Below are positions 1 to 7,638 of a stretch of 16,585 nucleotides of DNA, one piece after another (within the stretch, counting starts at the first letter, position 1; each line of letters begins with the position of its first letter). The notes below the pieces were generated by a model. The model was not told the origin of the DNA. It was given only the letters and a program-made list of their open reading frames with translations, and searched no databases. Source of the stretch: Gammaproteobacteria bacterium (lineage in GTDB: Bacteria; Pseudomonadota; Gammaproteobacteria; Pseudomonadales; Halomonadaceae); NCBI GenBank assembly GCA_023485185.1, contig JAMCZP010000166.1, positions 1 through 16,585 of the forward strand, read 5' to 3'. The position numbers and the translations under genes are program-made.

Positions 1-240
1 ATAGTGTTTTTTTAAACCATTGTCAGCTTCGTTATCGATTGGGTCACGGGTCGACTTTTGCTCAAAATCTTTATCAAAGCCGCCGCCTTGAACCATAAAG
101 CCATCAATTACCCGGTGAAACAGGGTGCCGTCATAAAATCCGTCGCGAACATACTGCTCAAAATTCGCCGCGCTAATCGGCGCTTTTTCATGGTTAAGAG
201 CGATGGTGATGTCACCGTGGTTCGTCTGTAATACGATCAT
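1..240 (-). CDS. ppiB: Peptidyl-prolyl cis-trans isomerase B (cyclophilin), 5' part only
   Basis: Cyclophilin-type peptidyl-prolyl isomerase, which speeds cis-trans isomerisation of X-Pro bonds during folding. The first 80 residues are present and the gene runs off the left edge; E. coli PpiB is about 164 residues, so roughly half is missing. The translation begins MIVLQTNHGDITI and contains the active-site stretch FHRVIDGFMVQGGGF at residues 41-55, including catalytic Arg43 and Gln51. No signal peptide is visible, which points to the cytosolic PpiB form rather than periplasmic PpiA. The start is ATG at 238-240, with a Shine-Dalgarno AGGA (complement of 249-252) about 8 bases upstream. It is divergent from glnS across a 155-base gap. 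A ppiB neighbouring glnS/cysS is familiar in pseudomonads, and ppiB lies next to cysS in E. coli, which supports the call. Confidence 0.93.
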   Translation of the reverse strand, partial: MIVLQTNHGDITIALNHEKAPISAANFEQYVRDGFYDGTLFHRVIDGFMVQGGGFDKDFEQKSTRDPIDNEADNGLKKHY

Positions 241-272
241 TGATAAATTCCTGTTCAATAAAGGCGTTCGCC

Positions 273-303
273 TTGGCGCTGTGCATCGGCGTCACGTTAT
301 AAT
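273..303 (+). promoter_or_regulatory. Probable sigma-70 promoter for glnS-cysS
   Basis: A perfect -10 hexamer TATAAT lies at 298-303 in the ppiB-glnS gap. A plausible -35, TTGGCG, lies at 273-278 with a long 19-base spacer. Transcription would begin near 310, giving a leader of about 85 bases before the glnS ATG. The -10 is nearly self-complementary (TATTAT on the other strand), so a divergent ppiB promoter could share the region, but its -35 is poor. The -10 is seen directly; its use as a promoter is inferred. Confidence 0.5.
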
Positions 304-395
304 AGCTGTTTTGTCCTGCACCGCGAAGGGCCATAAGGGTATCCTAGGTCTACACGGCTCAGCACGCCATCCACCACGAGGTAATTAACACCACC

Positions 396-2075
396 ATGAC
401 CAACGAGACCACCCCAGCGCCGAACTTCATTCGTAACCAAGTACGCGACGAGATCGAGGGCGGCCAGGTCACTAAAATCGTGACACGCTTCCCCCCGGAA
501 CCTAATGGCTTTCTACATATCGGCCATGCGAAGTCGATCTGTCTGAATTTCGGGTTGGCGGAGCAAATGGGTGGCGAGTGTCATCTACGTTTCGATGACA
601 CCAACCCTGCCAAAGAAGAACAGGCGTATATCGATGCGATCAAAGAAGATGTCAGTTGGTTGGGCTTTGAATGGTCCGGGCCGGTGCGTTTTGCCTCTGA
701 CTACTTTGACCAGCTCTATGCCTGGGCGCAGCACCTGATTCGTGAAGGCAAGGCTTACGTTGACGATCTTTCTCCGGATGAGATTCGTGAATATCGCGGT
801 ACTTTGACGGCGCCGGGTAAAGCCAGCCCCTACCGCGAGCGCAGCGTGGATGAAAACCTTGATCTGCTTGAGCGTATGCGTAAGGGTGAATTTGGCGAAA
901 GTGAAAAAGTGCTGCGCGCTAAAATTGACATGGCCTCACCCAATATCAATTTACGCGATCCGATTCTTTACCGAATTCGTCACGCAAGCCATCATCAAAC
1001 CGGGGATAAGTGGAAAATCTATCCCTCTTACGACTTTACCCATGGCCAGTCGGATGCCATTGAAGGCATCACACACTCAATTTGCACGCTGGAATTTGAA
1101 GATCACCGCCCGTTGTACGAGTGGTTCTTGAATAATTTACCGGTACCTGCAAAGCCGCGCCAGATCGAGTTCGCACGTTTGAATCTCGATTACACCCTGA
1201 CCTCCAAGCGCAAACTTAAGCTGCTGGTTGACGAGAAAATTGTCGCTGGCTGGGATGACCCGCGTATGCCGACTATTTCCGGTATGCGCCGCCGCGGCTA
1301 TACGCCAGCCTCTATCCGTAAATTCTGCGAAATGATTGGTGTTACGCGCGCTGACGGTGGCTTGGTTGATATCGCTATGCTGACCCACGCCATTCGCTCG
1401 GATCTTGAAGACAATGCCCCGCGTGCGATGTGTGTGTTAAACCCGCTGAAAGTTGTGTTAACCAACGTACCTGAAGATCACCAAGAGATTTACGAAGTAC
1501 CGGGTCATCCCGCCCGTGAAGATATGACCATGCGTAAAGTACCGTTCACTCGTGAGCTCTACATCGATCAAGAAGACTTTATGGAAGAAGCCCCTAAAAA
1601 GTTCTTCCGCTTGGCGCCAGGCAAAGAAGTACGCCTGCGCAATAGCTACGTGATCCGCTGCGATGAAGTGATTAAGGACGCCGCCGGCGAAATCAGCGAG
1701 CTGCACTGCTCGGTGGATTTCGACACCCTGGGCAAAAATCCCGAGGGACGTAAGGTGAAAGGCGTCATTCACTGGGTCAGTGCTACCCATGGCGTGCCGA
1801 TGGAAGTTCGTCTTTATGACAATTTGTTCACCGTTGAGCAACCCGATCGCGATAAAGACGCTGACTTCCTTGAGCACCTAAATCCTGAATCGCTAACCGT
1901 ATACCAAGCGATCGGTGAACCCAGCCTTGCCGAGGCGCTACCTGAGTCACGCTTCCAGTTTGAGCGTGTCGGCTATTTCTGCGCGGACCGTCATGACTCA
2001 ACGCCAGAGCATTTGGTGTTTAACCGCACGGTCGGATTGAAAGATAGCTGGGCGAAAATCAAACAGAAGGGTTAA
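396..2075 (+). CDS. glnS: Glutaminyl-tRNA synthetase
   Basis: Class I aminoacyl-tRNA synthetase charging tRNA-Gln with glutamine using ATP, in the cytosol. It has 559 residues, close to the 554 of E. coli GlnRS. The N-terminal catalytic domain shows PPEPNG at residues 33-38 followed by the HIGH signature at 41-44 (HIGHAKS). The second class I signature appears as TSKRK near 269-273, matching the GlnRS variant (MSKRK in E. coli) of KMSKS. It is followed by the GlnRS-typical [18 protein letters not shown]. The C-terminal part forms the anticodon-binding beta-barrel domains. GlnRS rather than non-discriminating GluRS is indicated by this overall pattern and length. The ATG at 396 is preceded by ACGAGG at 376-381, a rather long spacing. 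It is 12 bases upstream of cysS on the same strand, so the two are probably co-transcribed. Confidence 0.98.
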   Translation: MTNETTPAPNFIRNQVRDEIEGGQVTKIVTRFPPEPNGFLHIGHAKSICLNFGLAEQMGGECHLRFDDTNPAKEEQAYIDAIKEDVSWLGFEWSGPVRFASDYFDQLYAWAQHLIREGKAYVDDLSPDEIREYRGTLTAPGKASPYRERSVDENLDLLERMRKGEFGESEKVLRAKIDMASPNINLRDPILYRIRHASHHQTGDKWKIYPSYDFTHGQSDAIEGITHSICTLEFEDHRPLYEWFLNNLPVPAKPRQIEFARLNLDYTLTSKRKLKLLVDEKIVAGWDDPRMPTISGMRRRGYTPASIRKFCEMIGVTRADGGLVDIAMLTHAIRSDLEDNAPRAMCVLNPLKVVLTNVPEDHQEIYEVPGHPAREDMTMRKVPFTRELYIDQEDFMEEAPKKFFRLAPGKEVRLRNSYVIRCDEVIKDAAGEISELHCSVDFDTLGKNPEGRKVKGVIHWVSATHGVPMEVRLYDNLFTVEQPDRDKDADFLEHLNPESLTVYQAIGEPSLAEALPESRFQFERVGYFCADRHDSTPEHLVFNRTVGLKDSWAKIKQKG

Positions 2076-2087
2076 GGAAAACGTCAT

Positions 2088-3482
2088 ATGCATATTTACA
2101 ATACACTGACGCGTCGCAAAGAACCTTTCACCCCGCTGGTCGCGGGAAAAGTGAGCATGTATGTCTGCGGCATGACGGTGTATGACTACTGCCACCTTGG
2201 TCACGCCCGCGTTATGGTCGCCTTTGATGTGATCACGCGCTATTTGCGTGAACGTGGTTATGACGTTAACTACGTGCGCAATATTACTGATATCGACGAT
2301 AAAATTCTCAAGCGCGCCGACGAGAATGGCGAAAGCATCACCGCGCTGACTGAGCGCATGATCGCTGCTATGCATGAGGATGAGGCGCGGTTGTCCGTTT
2401 TACCGCCAAGCCATGAGCCGCGAGCGACTGGCCATATCGGTGATATCGTGGCCATGATTGAAACACTGATTGAAAAAGGCTTTGCTTACGCCGCGGACAA
2501 TGGGGATGTCTACTACCGGGTGCGCAAATTTGCCGATTACGGCAAGCTTAATAATCGCCAGCTTGACGATATGCGCTCCGGTGCGCGGGTTGAGGTGGAT
2601 GTCCATAAAGAAGACCCCCTTGACTTCGTCCTCTGGAAAGCCGCAAAGCCAGAGGAAGCGCACTGGGCGTCACCCTGGGGTGATGGGCGGCCTGGCTGGC
2701 ATATCGAGTGCTCGGCCATGTCGACCTGCTGCTTGGGAGACACCTTTGACATTCACGGCGGCGGGCCGGATTTAACCTTTCCGCACCATGAGAATGAGAT
2801 TGCCCAAAGTGAGGCGGCTACGGGGAAAACCTACGTTAATACCTGGATGCACGCAGGCGCTGTAAGGGTCAATCAGGAGAAGATGTCTAAATCATTGGGC
2901 AACTTCTTTACCATTCGCGATGTGTTGGCCGAGCACGATCCTGAAGTAGTGCGGTTTTTATTGGTCGCCAGTCACTACCGTAGTGCGATTAACTACTCAG
3001 TAGACTCGTTGACTGAGGCGAGAAAATCATTAACGCGTTTATATACGGCGTTGGAAGGGGTAGCGTTCGTCACGACCACCAGCAGTGAGCCTTCGGCCTA
3101 CCGGCAACGCTTTACTCAGGTAATGGATGATGATTTCAACACGCCTGAAGCTTTAGCAGTGTTGTTTGAGCTAGCCCGTGAGGTCAACAGAGCCAAGCAG
3201 GAGAATCCTGACCAAGCGCCTAAGCTTGCGGCTGAACTAAAACGGCTTGGCGCTATTTTGGGCCTTCTTCAGCAGGTACCGCAAACGTTTTTAAAAGGCA
3301 CCCAGCAACAGGGTATGCCGCTTAGCGAAAGTGAGATAGAAACGAAAATTGCTCAGCGCATCGAGGCTAAAGCGAATAAAGACTTCGCTCAGGCGGATGC
3401 GATTCGTGATGAGCTCGCGGCGCTGGGGATTATTCTGAAAGACTCTCGAGAGGGTACTTCCTGGGTGTTAGAGGCTCCTTAA
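2088..3482 (+). CDS. cysS: Cysteinyl-tRNA synthetase
   Basis: Class I synthetase that attaches cysteine to tRNA-Cys. It has 464 residues against 461 in E. coli. Zinc-ligand Cys27 sits in YVCGMTVYD; the HIGH-type motif is HLGH at 36-39. Further zinc ligands are expected in the HIECSAMS and [13 protein letters not shown] segments, both intact. The KMSKS loop is perfect at 265-269 ([10 protein letters not shown]). The C-terminal DALR/anticodon-binding region is complete and ends in a short basic-acidic tail. The ribosome site AAGGA overlaps the glnS stop codon about 10 bases before the ATG, implying translation follows closely on glnS. In Pseudomonas folD and tRNA genes commonly follow cysS; here an osmolyte transporter follows instead. 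Confidence 0.98.
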   Translation: MHIYNTLTRRKEPFTPLVAGKVSMYVCGMTVYDYCHLGHARVMVAFDVITRYLRERGYDVNYVRNITDIDDKILKRADENGESITALTERMIAAMHEDEARLSVLPPSHEPRATGHIGDIVAMIETLIEKGFAYAADNGDVYYRVRKFADYGKLNNRQLDDMRSGARVEVDVHKEDPLDFVLWKAAKPEEAHWASPWGDGRPGWHIECSAMSTCCLGDTFDIHGGGPDLTFPHHENEIAQSEAATGKTYVNTWMHAGAVRVNQEKMSKSLGNFFTIRDVLAEHDPEVVRFLLVASHYRSAINYSVDSLTEARKSLTRLYTALEGVAFVTTTSSEPSAYRQRFTQVMDDDFNTPEALAVLFELAREVNRAKQENPDQAPKLAAELKRLGAILGLLQQVPQTFLKGTQQQGMPLSESEIETKIAQRIEAKANKDFAQADAIRDELAALGIILKDSREGTSWVLEAP

Positions 3483-3490
3483 ACGTGCTT

Positions 3491-3537
3491 AAACGCTGAA
3501 GGCATTTATAGTGTAAACGCGGAAGGCTCTTATACTG
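3491..3537 (+). repeat. Tandem direct repeat upstream of osmF
   Basis: Two 23-base units at 3491-3513 and 3515-3537, start-to-start distance 24 bases, match at 19 of 23 positions. Both share AAACGC, then GAAGGC, then a TATA element (TATAGT at 3507-3512, TATACT at 3531-3536). They lie between cysS and the osmF start. The duplicated -10-like hexamers suggest either a repeated regulator site or a duplicated promoter segment. The repeat is seen directly; its function is inferred. Confidence 0.6.
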
Positions 3538-3548
3538 GTTAAGAGCCT
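3524..3548. repeat. Perfect 9-bp inverted repeat between cysS and osmF
   Basis: AGGCTCTTA at 3524-3532 pairs exactly with TAAGAGCCT at 3540-3548 around a 7-base loop. As RNA it would make a stable hairpin just after cysS. It is followed by CAGTTGTT rather than a run of T, so it is a weak candidate for an intrinsic terminator. It also covers the TATACT hexamer at 3531-3536, which would suit an operator overlapping an osmF promoter. Both roles are inference. Confidence 0.55.
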
Positions 3549-3572
3549 CAGTTGTTAAAAAGCCCACTTCAA

Positions 3573-3587
3573 AAGGAATTAAAAATG
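3573..3587 (+). promoter_or_regulatory. Ribosome binding site that fixes the osmF start
   Basis: AAGGAA at 3573-3578 stands about 7 bases before ATG at 3585. The reading frame is open further upstream to a TTG at 3552, but that codon has no Shine-Dalgarno and would put 11 residues ahead of a clean signal peptide. The ATG at 3585 is therefore preferred. Confidence 0.85.
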
Positions 3588-4511
3588 CGCTTTTCAGCTA
3601 ATTTGTTCATCGCTAAGCCTCTTATCATGGCTTGCGCACTGTCTATTGCTGCTATTTCTCAAGCCAACGCCAACGACCCGATAGTAGTGTCATCCAAAAT
3701 CGATACGGAAGGTTCGGTATTAGGTGAGTTGATTATTCAAACCCTGGAACGTCATGGTATTACTACCGAAAATCGGTTGCAGCTTGGCGGTACTAGCGTA
3801 GTACGCACGGCCCTGGAAGCTGGCGAAATCGACCTTTATCCAGAGTATACGGGTAATGGTGCATTCTTTTTTGATATGACCGACAGTCCGGTCTGGAATA
3901 ATCCCGACGAAGCTTATGAAACGGTACGTGAACGTGATGCTGAACAAGGCCTGATTTGGCTGCAGCCCGCGAGCGCTAATAACACCTGGGCGATGAGTAT
4001 TCGCGAAGATGTGGCCACCGAGAATGAGCTGGTGAGCTTAGATGATCTGGCTGCTTATTTGGCTGATGGTGGTGAATTCAAATTTGCCGCAAGCGCGGAG
4101 TTCGTTGAATCGGCTCAGGCGCTGCCCGCTTTTCAAGAAGCCTATGGCTTTGAATTAAGCGATGAACAACTGTTAGTGCTCTCTGGTGGCAATACCGCCG
4201 CCACCATGCGGGCTGCTGCACAGCAAACCAGTGGTGTTAACGGCGCCATGACCTATGGCACGGACGGTGGCTTAAGTGCGCTTGGCCTTGTTGTCCTTGA
4301 AGATACCAAAGGCGTTCAACCTGTTTACCAGCCTGCTCCTGTGGTGCGGGAAAGCGTATTGGAAGCACACCCTGATATTGAAGCGCTACTCAATCAGGTT
4401 TTTGCTACACTCGATGAGCTCACCCTGCAAACGCTCAATGCGGATGTTGCCGTCAACGGACTCTCCCCGACCCAAGTAGCCAGCGACTACCTTGATTCCC
4501 TGGATAACTAA
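3585..4511 (+). CDS. osmF: Osmoprotectant (glycine betaine/choline) ABC transporter substrate-binding protein, OsmF/YehZ family
   Basis: Periplasmic binding protein of an OsmF/YehZ-type quaternary-amine importer, 308 residues from the ATG at 3585. Residues 1-29 form a signal peptide: basic start, hydrophobic core, and cleavage after Ala-Asn-Ala at 27-29. The mature part matches the E. coli OsmF pattern closely, with SKIDTEG near 37-43, YPEYTGNGAFFF at 85-96, NNTWA, AASAEF, the GGNTA segment, AAQQTSGVNGAM and PAPVVRESVLE. The YPEYTG segment is characteristic of the OpuAC/ProX-like fold. It is the first gene of a four-gene operon in the same order as E. coli osmF-yehY-yehX-yehW. The E. coli system is known as a low-affinity glycine betaine importer under RpoS and osmotic control. 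The exact substrate here is inferred. Confidence 0.94.
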   Translation: MRFSANLFIAKPLIMACALSIAAISQANANDPIVVSSKIDTEGSVLGELIIQTLERHGITTENRLQLGGTSVVRTALEAGEIDLYPEYTGNGAFFFDMTDSPVWNNPDEAYETVRERDAEQGLIWLQPASANNTWAMSIREDVATENELVSLDDLAAYLADGGEFKFAASAEFVESAQALPAFQEAYGFELSDEQLLVLSGGNTAATMRAAAQQTSGVNGAMTYGTDGGLSALGLVVLEDTKGVQPVYQPAPVVRESVLEAHPDIEALLNQVFATLDELTLQTLNADVAVNGLSPTQVASDYLDSLDN

Positions 4512-4514
4512 TTA

Positions 4515-5714
4515 ATGTCGCTATTGGATGCGCTGCCCACCCCACGAATGCGTTGGGAGGTGCGGAACCCTAATGTGGTGCTTATAAGTCTCAGCCTCGC
4601 GATGCTTGGTGCATTTTGGACGTTAGACGTAGTGAGCATGGCACCTAACCGCATTGTGTTGGGAACTGGGCATGGCGCATTAGAGGCCTTCGGCTGGCCA
4701 GGCGTGCTGTTCATCACGTTACTGTTTTCGGCCATTGGGATTTTTGCGTGGCAACCAACCTTACCTCACTATCGTGCTTTGCTTACAGTGGTGGTTGGGT
4801 TAATGGCGTTGATGCCAGTGGGGTTAATCGCAAGCGGTCTCTTATTGATTGATCCAGAGCTTCCGCAGGCACGTTTAGGTATTGGCACGGCTTACTGGGT
4901 CGTGCTCTTTGTCCTGATGCTGTGCTTAGTTGAAATTCGTTTACGCTTACATCTGACGCGTCTCCGGACCACGCTATTGCTTAGTGGCGTAGCGCTTGTA
5001 TGGTGGCTATGTGCGTCTTTTTGGTTGGATAATCTTGCGCTCGTTCAAGAGTTTAGAGCACGTGATCGCCAGTTCTTAACCGCCGTTGGGCAGCATATTA
5101 GGTTAGTGAGTATAGCTGTGGGCGTCAGTGTGGTGTTGGGGTTACTGCTCGCCATGTTGATGCAACGCTATGCCCGCCTGCAGAAGGGGGCGTTTACACT
5201 GCTTAATTTCTTACAGACCATTCCCAGCCTAGCGCTATTTGGTTTGCTGCTAGCACCGCTTGCCTGGCTTGCAGCAGAGGTGCCATTTTTGGCGCAACTA
5301 GGTGTTAGCGGTATCGGTACAACGCCTGCTTTAATTGCCCTGATTGCTTACAGCCTGCTTCCCATGGTACGCAATACCTATATCGCCCTTGAAGAGGTTA
5401 GCAAAGACACCTTAGAGGCAGCAAAAGGCATGGGTATGCGCGCAGGACAGCGTTTTTGGCAGGTTCGCTTGCCGTTGGCGTTACCGGTGCTTTTGGAAGG
5501 GATACGTATTACCACTGTACAGGCCATTGGGCTTACTGCCGTGGCGGCTCTGATTGGTGCTGGCGGACTGGGTACCTTTATTTTTCAAGGTTTGGGTCAA
5601 GCTGCCATGGATATGGTGCTACTTGGCGCACTGCCGATTTTAATAATGGCTCTGGTGGTAGATGCGGGGCTAGGTGCATTAGCAGAAGCGCTACGCCCCG
5701 GAGGGGATGAATGA
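4515..5714 (+). CDS. yehY: Osmoprotectant ABC transporter permease, YehY family
   Basis: Inner-membrane permease of the OsmF system, 399 residues, slightly longer than E. coli YehY (about 385). The N-terminal half has about five hydrophobic segments (about 21-40, 62-79, 89-112, 124-142, 152-172), beyond the usual binding-protein-dependent permease core. The core from about 190 contains further membrane segments and the EAA loop LEAAKGMGMRAGQRF at 299-313, which docks on the ATPase. The start at 4515 lies 3 bases after the osmF stop and has no clear Shine-Dalgarno. An internal ATG at 4548 (residue 12) would give a length nearer the family norm, so the start is uncertain. Its last four bases overlap the ATPase start (ATGA), indicating coupled translation. 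Confidence 0.92.
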   Translation: MSLLDALPTPRMRWEVRNPNVVLISLSLAMLGAFWTLDVVSMAPNRIVLGTGHGALEAFGWPGVLFITLLFSAIGIFAWQPTLPHYRALLTVVVGLMALMPVGLIASGLLLIDPELPQARLGIGTAYWVVLFVLMLCLVEIRLRLHLTRLRTTLLLSGVALVWWLCASFWLDNLALVQEFRARDRQFLTAVGQHIRLVSIAVGVSVVLGLLLAMLMQRYARLQKGAFTLLNFLQTIPSLALFGLLLAPLAWLAAEVPFLAQLGVSGIGTTPALIALIAYSLLPMVRNTYIALEEVSKDTLEAAKGMGMRAGQRFWQVRLPLALPVLLEGIRITTVQAIGLTAVAALIGAGGLGTFIFQGLGQAAMDMVLLGALPILIMALVVDAGLGALAEALRPGGDE

Positions 5715-6673
5715 TTGAGCTTTCCCATGTCTCTAAGCGATTTGGTACTGAAACCGCGGTGGATGATATTTCACTGCGCGTACCCAAAGGCAAATTTTGT
5801 GCGTTAGTTGGCACTTCGGGTTGCGGTAAATCGACCACTTTGCGCATGATCAATCGCTTAATTGAGCACAGTGAGGGTGACATCATCCTTGATGGGCAGG
5901 CGATTGAAGCGTATGACCCGGTAAAACTACGCCGCAGAATTGGCTATGTTATCCAGCATACTGGACTGTTTCCCCATTGGCGCGTGGCGCGCAATATTGG
6001 TTTAGTCCCCCGCTTGCTCAAGTGGCCTGCGGCGGAGGTTCAATCGCGGGTAGAAGAGCTGATGAATTTGCTCGGCTTACCAGTGGGAGAGTTTGGGGAG
6101 AAATATCCTCATCAGCTTTCCGGTGGGCAAGCGCAGCGAGTAGGTGTAGCGCGGGCACTTGCTGCCGACCCCGACATTCTGTTGATGGACGAGCCTTTCG
6201 GTGCGCTTGATCCTATTACCCGTGAAAAGCTACAGGACGAGTTGGCCAAGCTACAGGCACGAATGCAGAAAACCGTTGTGTTTGTAACCCATGACATGGA
6301 TGAGGCCCTTAAGCTTGCCGATCATCTAGTCGTGATGCGTGAGGGGCGTATTGTTCAGCAAGGCACGCCGCTGGCGCTATTACAGCATCCTGCTGACCCC
6401 TTTGTAGAGTCACTGTTAGGTGGCCTTGAGCGGGGGCTTAAGCAAGCCGCATTAACCCGTGTTAGAGATCACATGACATCAATGGGCCCAACCTTGCCTG
6501 CCCAGTCACGTATTCCAGCGGATTTTTCGCTGCGCCAAGCGCTCTCCATGATGCTGCGTGACCATAGTGACCGCCTGACGGTGGTGGACCAGCACGATGT
6601 CCCCATTGGTGAGTTGACGCTGCGCAGAATTATTAAAGAAGCACAGTTCGATAGAGGCGGCTCGCGTGAGTGA
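5711..6673 (+). CDS. yehX: Osmoprotectant ABC transporter ATP-binding protein, YehX family
   Basis: ATPase powering the OsmF importer, 320 residues. Walker A is GTSGCGKST at 34-42, the Q-loop Gln is 82 (YVIQHTGLFPH), the signature is LSGGQ at 136-140, Walker B is ILLMDEP at 156-162, the D-loop is GALDP, and the switch His is 194 (VTHDMDEA). This matches the quaternary-amine family (ProV/OpuCA/YehX). After about residue 240 the tail holds only about one CBS-like unit (IPADFSLRQALSMM, then LTVVDQHDVPIGELT) rather than the tandem CBS pair of OpuA/OpuC ATPases. Any ionic-strength sensing by CBS domains would therefore differ. A strong GGAGGGG at 5700-5706 precedes the ATG. The gene overlaps yehY by 4 bases and yehW by 8. 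Confidence 0.95.
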   Translation: MIELSHVSKRFGTETAVDDISLRVPKGKFCALVGTSGCGKSTTLRMINRLIEHSEGDIILDGQAIEAYDPVKLRRRIGYVIQHTGLFPHWRVARNIGLVPRLLKWPAAEVQSRVEELMNLLGLPVGEFGEKYPHQLSGGQAQRVGVARALAADPDILLMDEPFGALDPITREKLQDELAKLQARMQKTVVFVTHDMDEALKLADHLVVMREGRIVQQGTPLALLQHPADPFVESLLGGLERGLKQAALTRVRDHMTSMGPTLPAQSRIPADFSLRQALSMMLRDHSDRLTVVDQHDVPIGELTLRRIIKEAQFDRGGSRE

Positions 6674-7439
6674 ACAGCTGAGCGTAATGCAATCACGGCA
6701 GCAGGCGCCAATGTGGTTATGGCCACTGCTCTGGGGCACTTTGCTGCTGATTAGCGTCATGGGGGTGCCCTACGCTGAAGCACTGTTTCGTTGGATAGAG
6801 CCCAATGCTCGTCAGGTCATTTATGCGCGTGCCGAGTTTTATGTATTGCTAGGTCGCCATTTGCTAGTGGTGGGAGTTGCAGCGGCTGTCACCATTTTGG
6901 TGGGCGTATTAGCAGGGATTGCGGTCACTCGCGAACGCGGCCGTGATTTTTTACCGCTGGTGGCCCAGTTAGCCTCCCTTGGGCAAACATTCCCACCGGT
7001 GGCCGTTTTGGCGCTGGCGGTGCCGGTGCTGGGGTTTGGTACCTTACCCATTATGGTAGCGTTGATGCTCTATGGGCTTTTGCCCATCGTGCGTAATACG
7101 CTCACCGGCCTGCAAGAAGTCGATAACGAGATTAAAACAGCGGCCCACGCCATGGGTATGACACCGACTCAAACCCTTCGCCAGGTCGAGCTGCCGCTGG
7201 CGGCACCGGTTATTCTGGCAGGAATTCGTACCTCGGTGACTATCAATATTGCCACCGCCGCGTTAGGTGCCACCGTGGGCGCAAGTAATTTAGGCGACCC
7301 AATTATTGCGGGCATGGTTAATGGCAATATGGCTTATGTCGTGCAGGGTGCGTTGACCATCGCGTTGTTAGCGCTAACGGTTGATAGCCTGTTTGAACTG
7401 CTGCAGCGTAAGCTGAGGTCCCGCCTTTCTACGCCCTAG
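6666..7439 (+). CDS. yehW: Osmoprotectant ABC transporter permease, YehW family
   Basis: Second membrane subunit of the OsmF importer, 257 residues (E. coli YehW about 243). Hydrophobic segments lie near 17-35, 65-87, 96-121, 127-141, 190-206 and 223-241. The coupling-loop motif is recognisable at about 156-188: TAAHAMGMT followed by QVELPLAAPVILAGIR. The start is GTG at 6666, eight bases inside the end of yehX, preceded by the purine-rich GAGGCGG; an ATG at 6690 is a weaker alternative. It is the last gene of the operon. No convincing intrinsic terminator follows in the next 190 bases. Confidence 0.93.
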   Translation: MSEQLSVMQSRQQAPMWLWPLLWGTLLLISVMGVPYAEALFRWIEPNARQVIYARAEFYVLLGRHLLVVGVAAAVTILVGVLAGIAVTRERGRDFLPLVAQLASLGQTFPPVAVLALAVPVLGFGTLPIMVALMLYGLLPIVRNTLTGLQEVDNEIKTAAHAMGMTPTQTLRQVELPLAAPVILAGIRTSVTINIATAALGATVGASNLGDPIIAGMVNGNMAYVVQGALTIALLALTVDSLFELLQRKLRSRLSTP

Positions 7440-7635
7440 CCGGTGCCATAAACTTACTTATTATGTGTTTCTCTGCGGCTTAAGTAGCATCCCTAAAGTG
7501 CTTGTGCTGCGTTACTGTCCTACGTGTTGTGGTAGCCCTGGATGTTGTGTTGGCCAATGGCAGATAAATCCACTGGCAAAAACGGCCAATACCAGCAACA
7601 CTGCCCTCAAAAGGGGTAAAACAAGGACAATAATG
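7440..7635 (+). promoter_or_regulatory. Intergenic leader of the bkd operon with a direct repeat
   Basis: The longest gap between genes in the window. GGCCAATNNCAG occurs twice, at 7552-7563 and 7584-7595, 32 bases apart, about three helical turns. The first copy lies in the palindrome TTGGCCAA at 7550-7557. A small CCCT/AGGG stem lies just before the ribosome site. No -35/-10 pair with good spacing was found; TATTAT at 7459-7464 is the best -10-like hexamer but has no good -35. The repeats could be an activator or repressor site for bkd; this is inference. Confidence 0.35.
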
Positions 7636-7638
7636 ATG
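7624..7638 (+). promoter_or_regulatory. Ribosome binding site that fixes the E1-alpha start
   Basis: AGGA at 7624-7627 stands 5 bases before ATG 7633 and 8 bases before ATG 7636. These adjacent ATG codons are in the same frame, so the protein is 401 or 400 residues. The frame remains open to a GTG at 7465, but the 56 extra residues (cysteine-rich, low similarity to E1-alpha) and lack of a ribosome site argue against that start. Confidence 0.8.

Noticed and set aside
203..388. Small plus-strand open frame of 61 codons in the ppiB-glnS gap
   Set aside because: It overlaps the ppiB start in antisense and the glnS promoter and leader, and its translation has no recognisable pattern.
1458..1877. 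139-codon antisense open frame inside glnS
   Set aside because: It lies wholly opposite a strongly conserved synthetase gene and resembles no protein family; a codon-bias shadow.
3524..3548. Intrinsic terminator of cysS
   Set aside because: The stem is good, but the following bases CAGTTGTT are not a T-run; reported as an inverted repeat instead.
3552..3584. TTG start adding 11 residues to OsmF
   Set aside because: No Shine-Dalgarno, and it would lengthen an already complete signal peptide; ATG 3585 has AAGGAA at ideal spacing.
7465..7632. Upstream extension of E1-alpha starting at GTG 7465 (56 extra residues)
   Set aside because: The added stretch is cysteine-rich, unlike E1-alpha N-termini, and lacks a ribosome site; AGGA at 7624 points to the ATG at 7633/7636.
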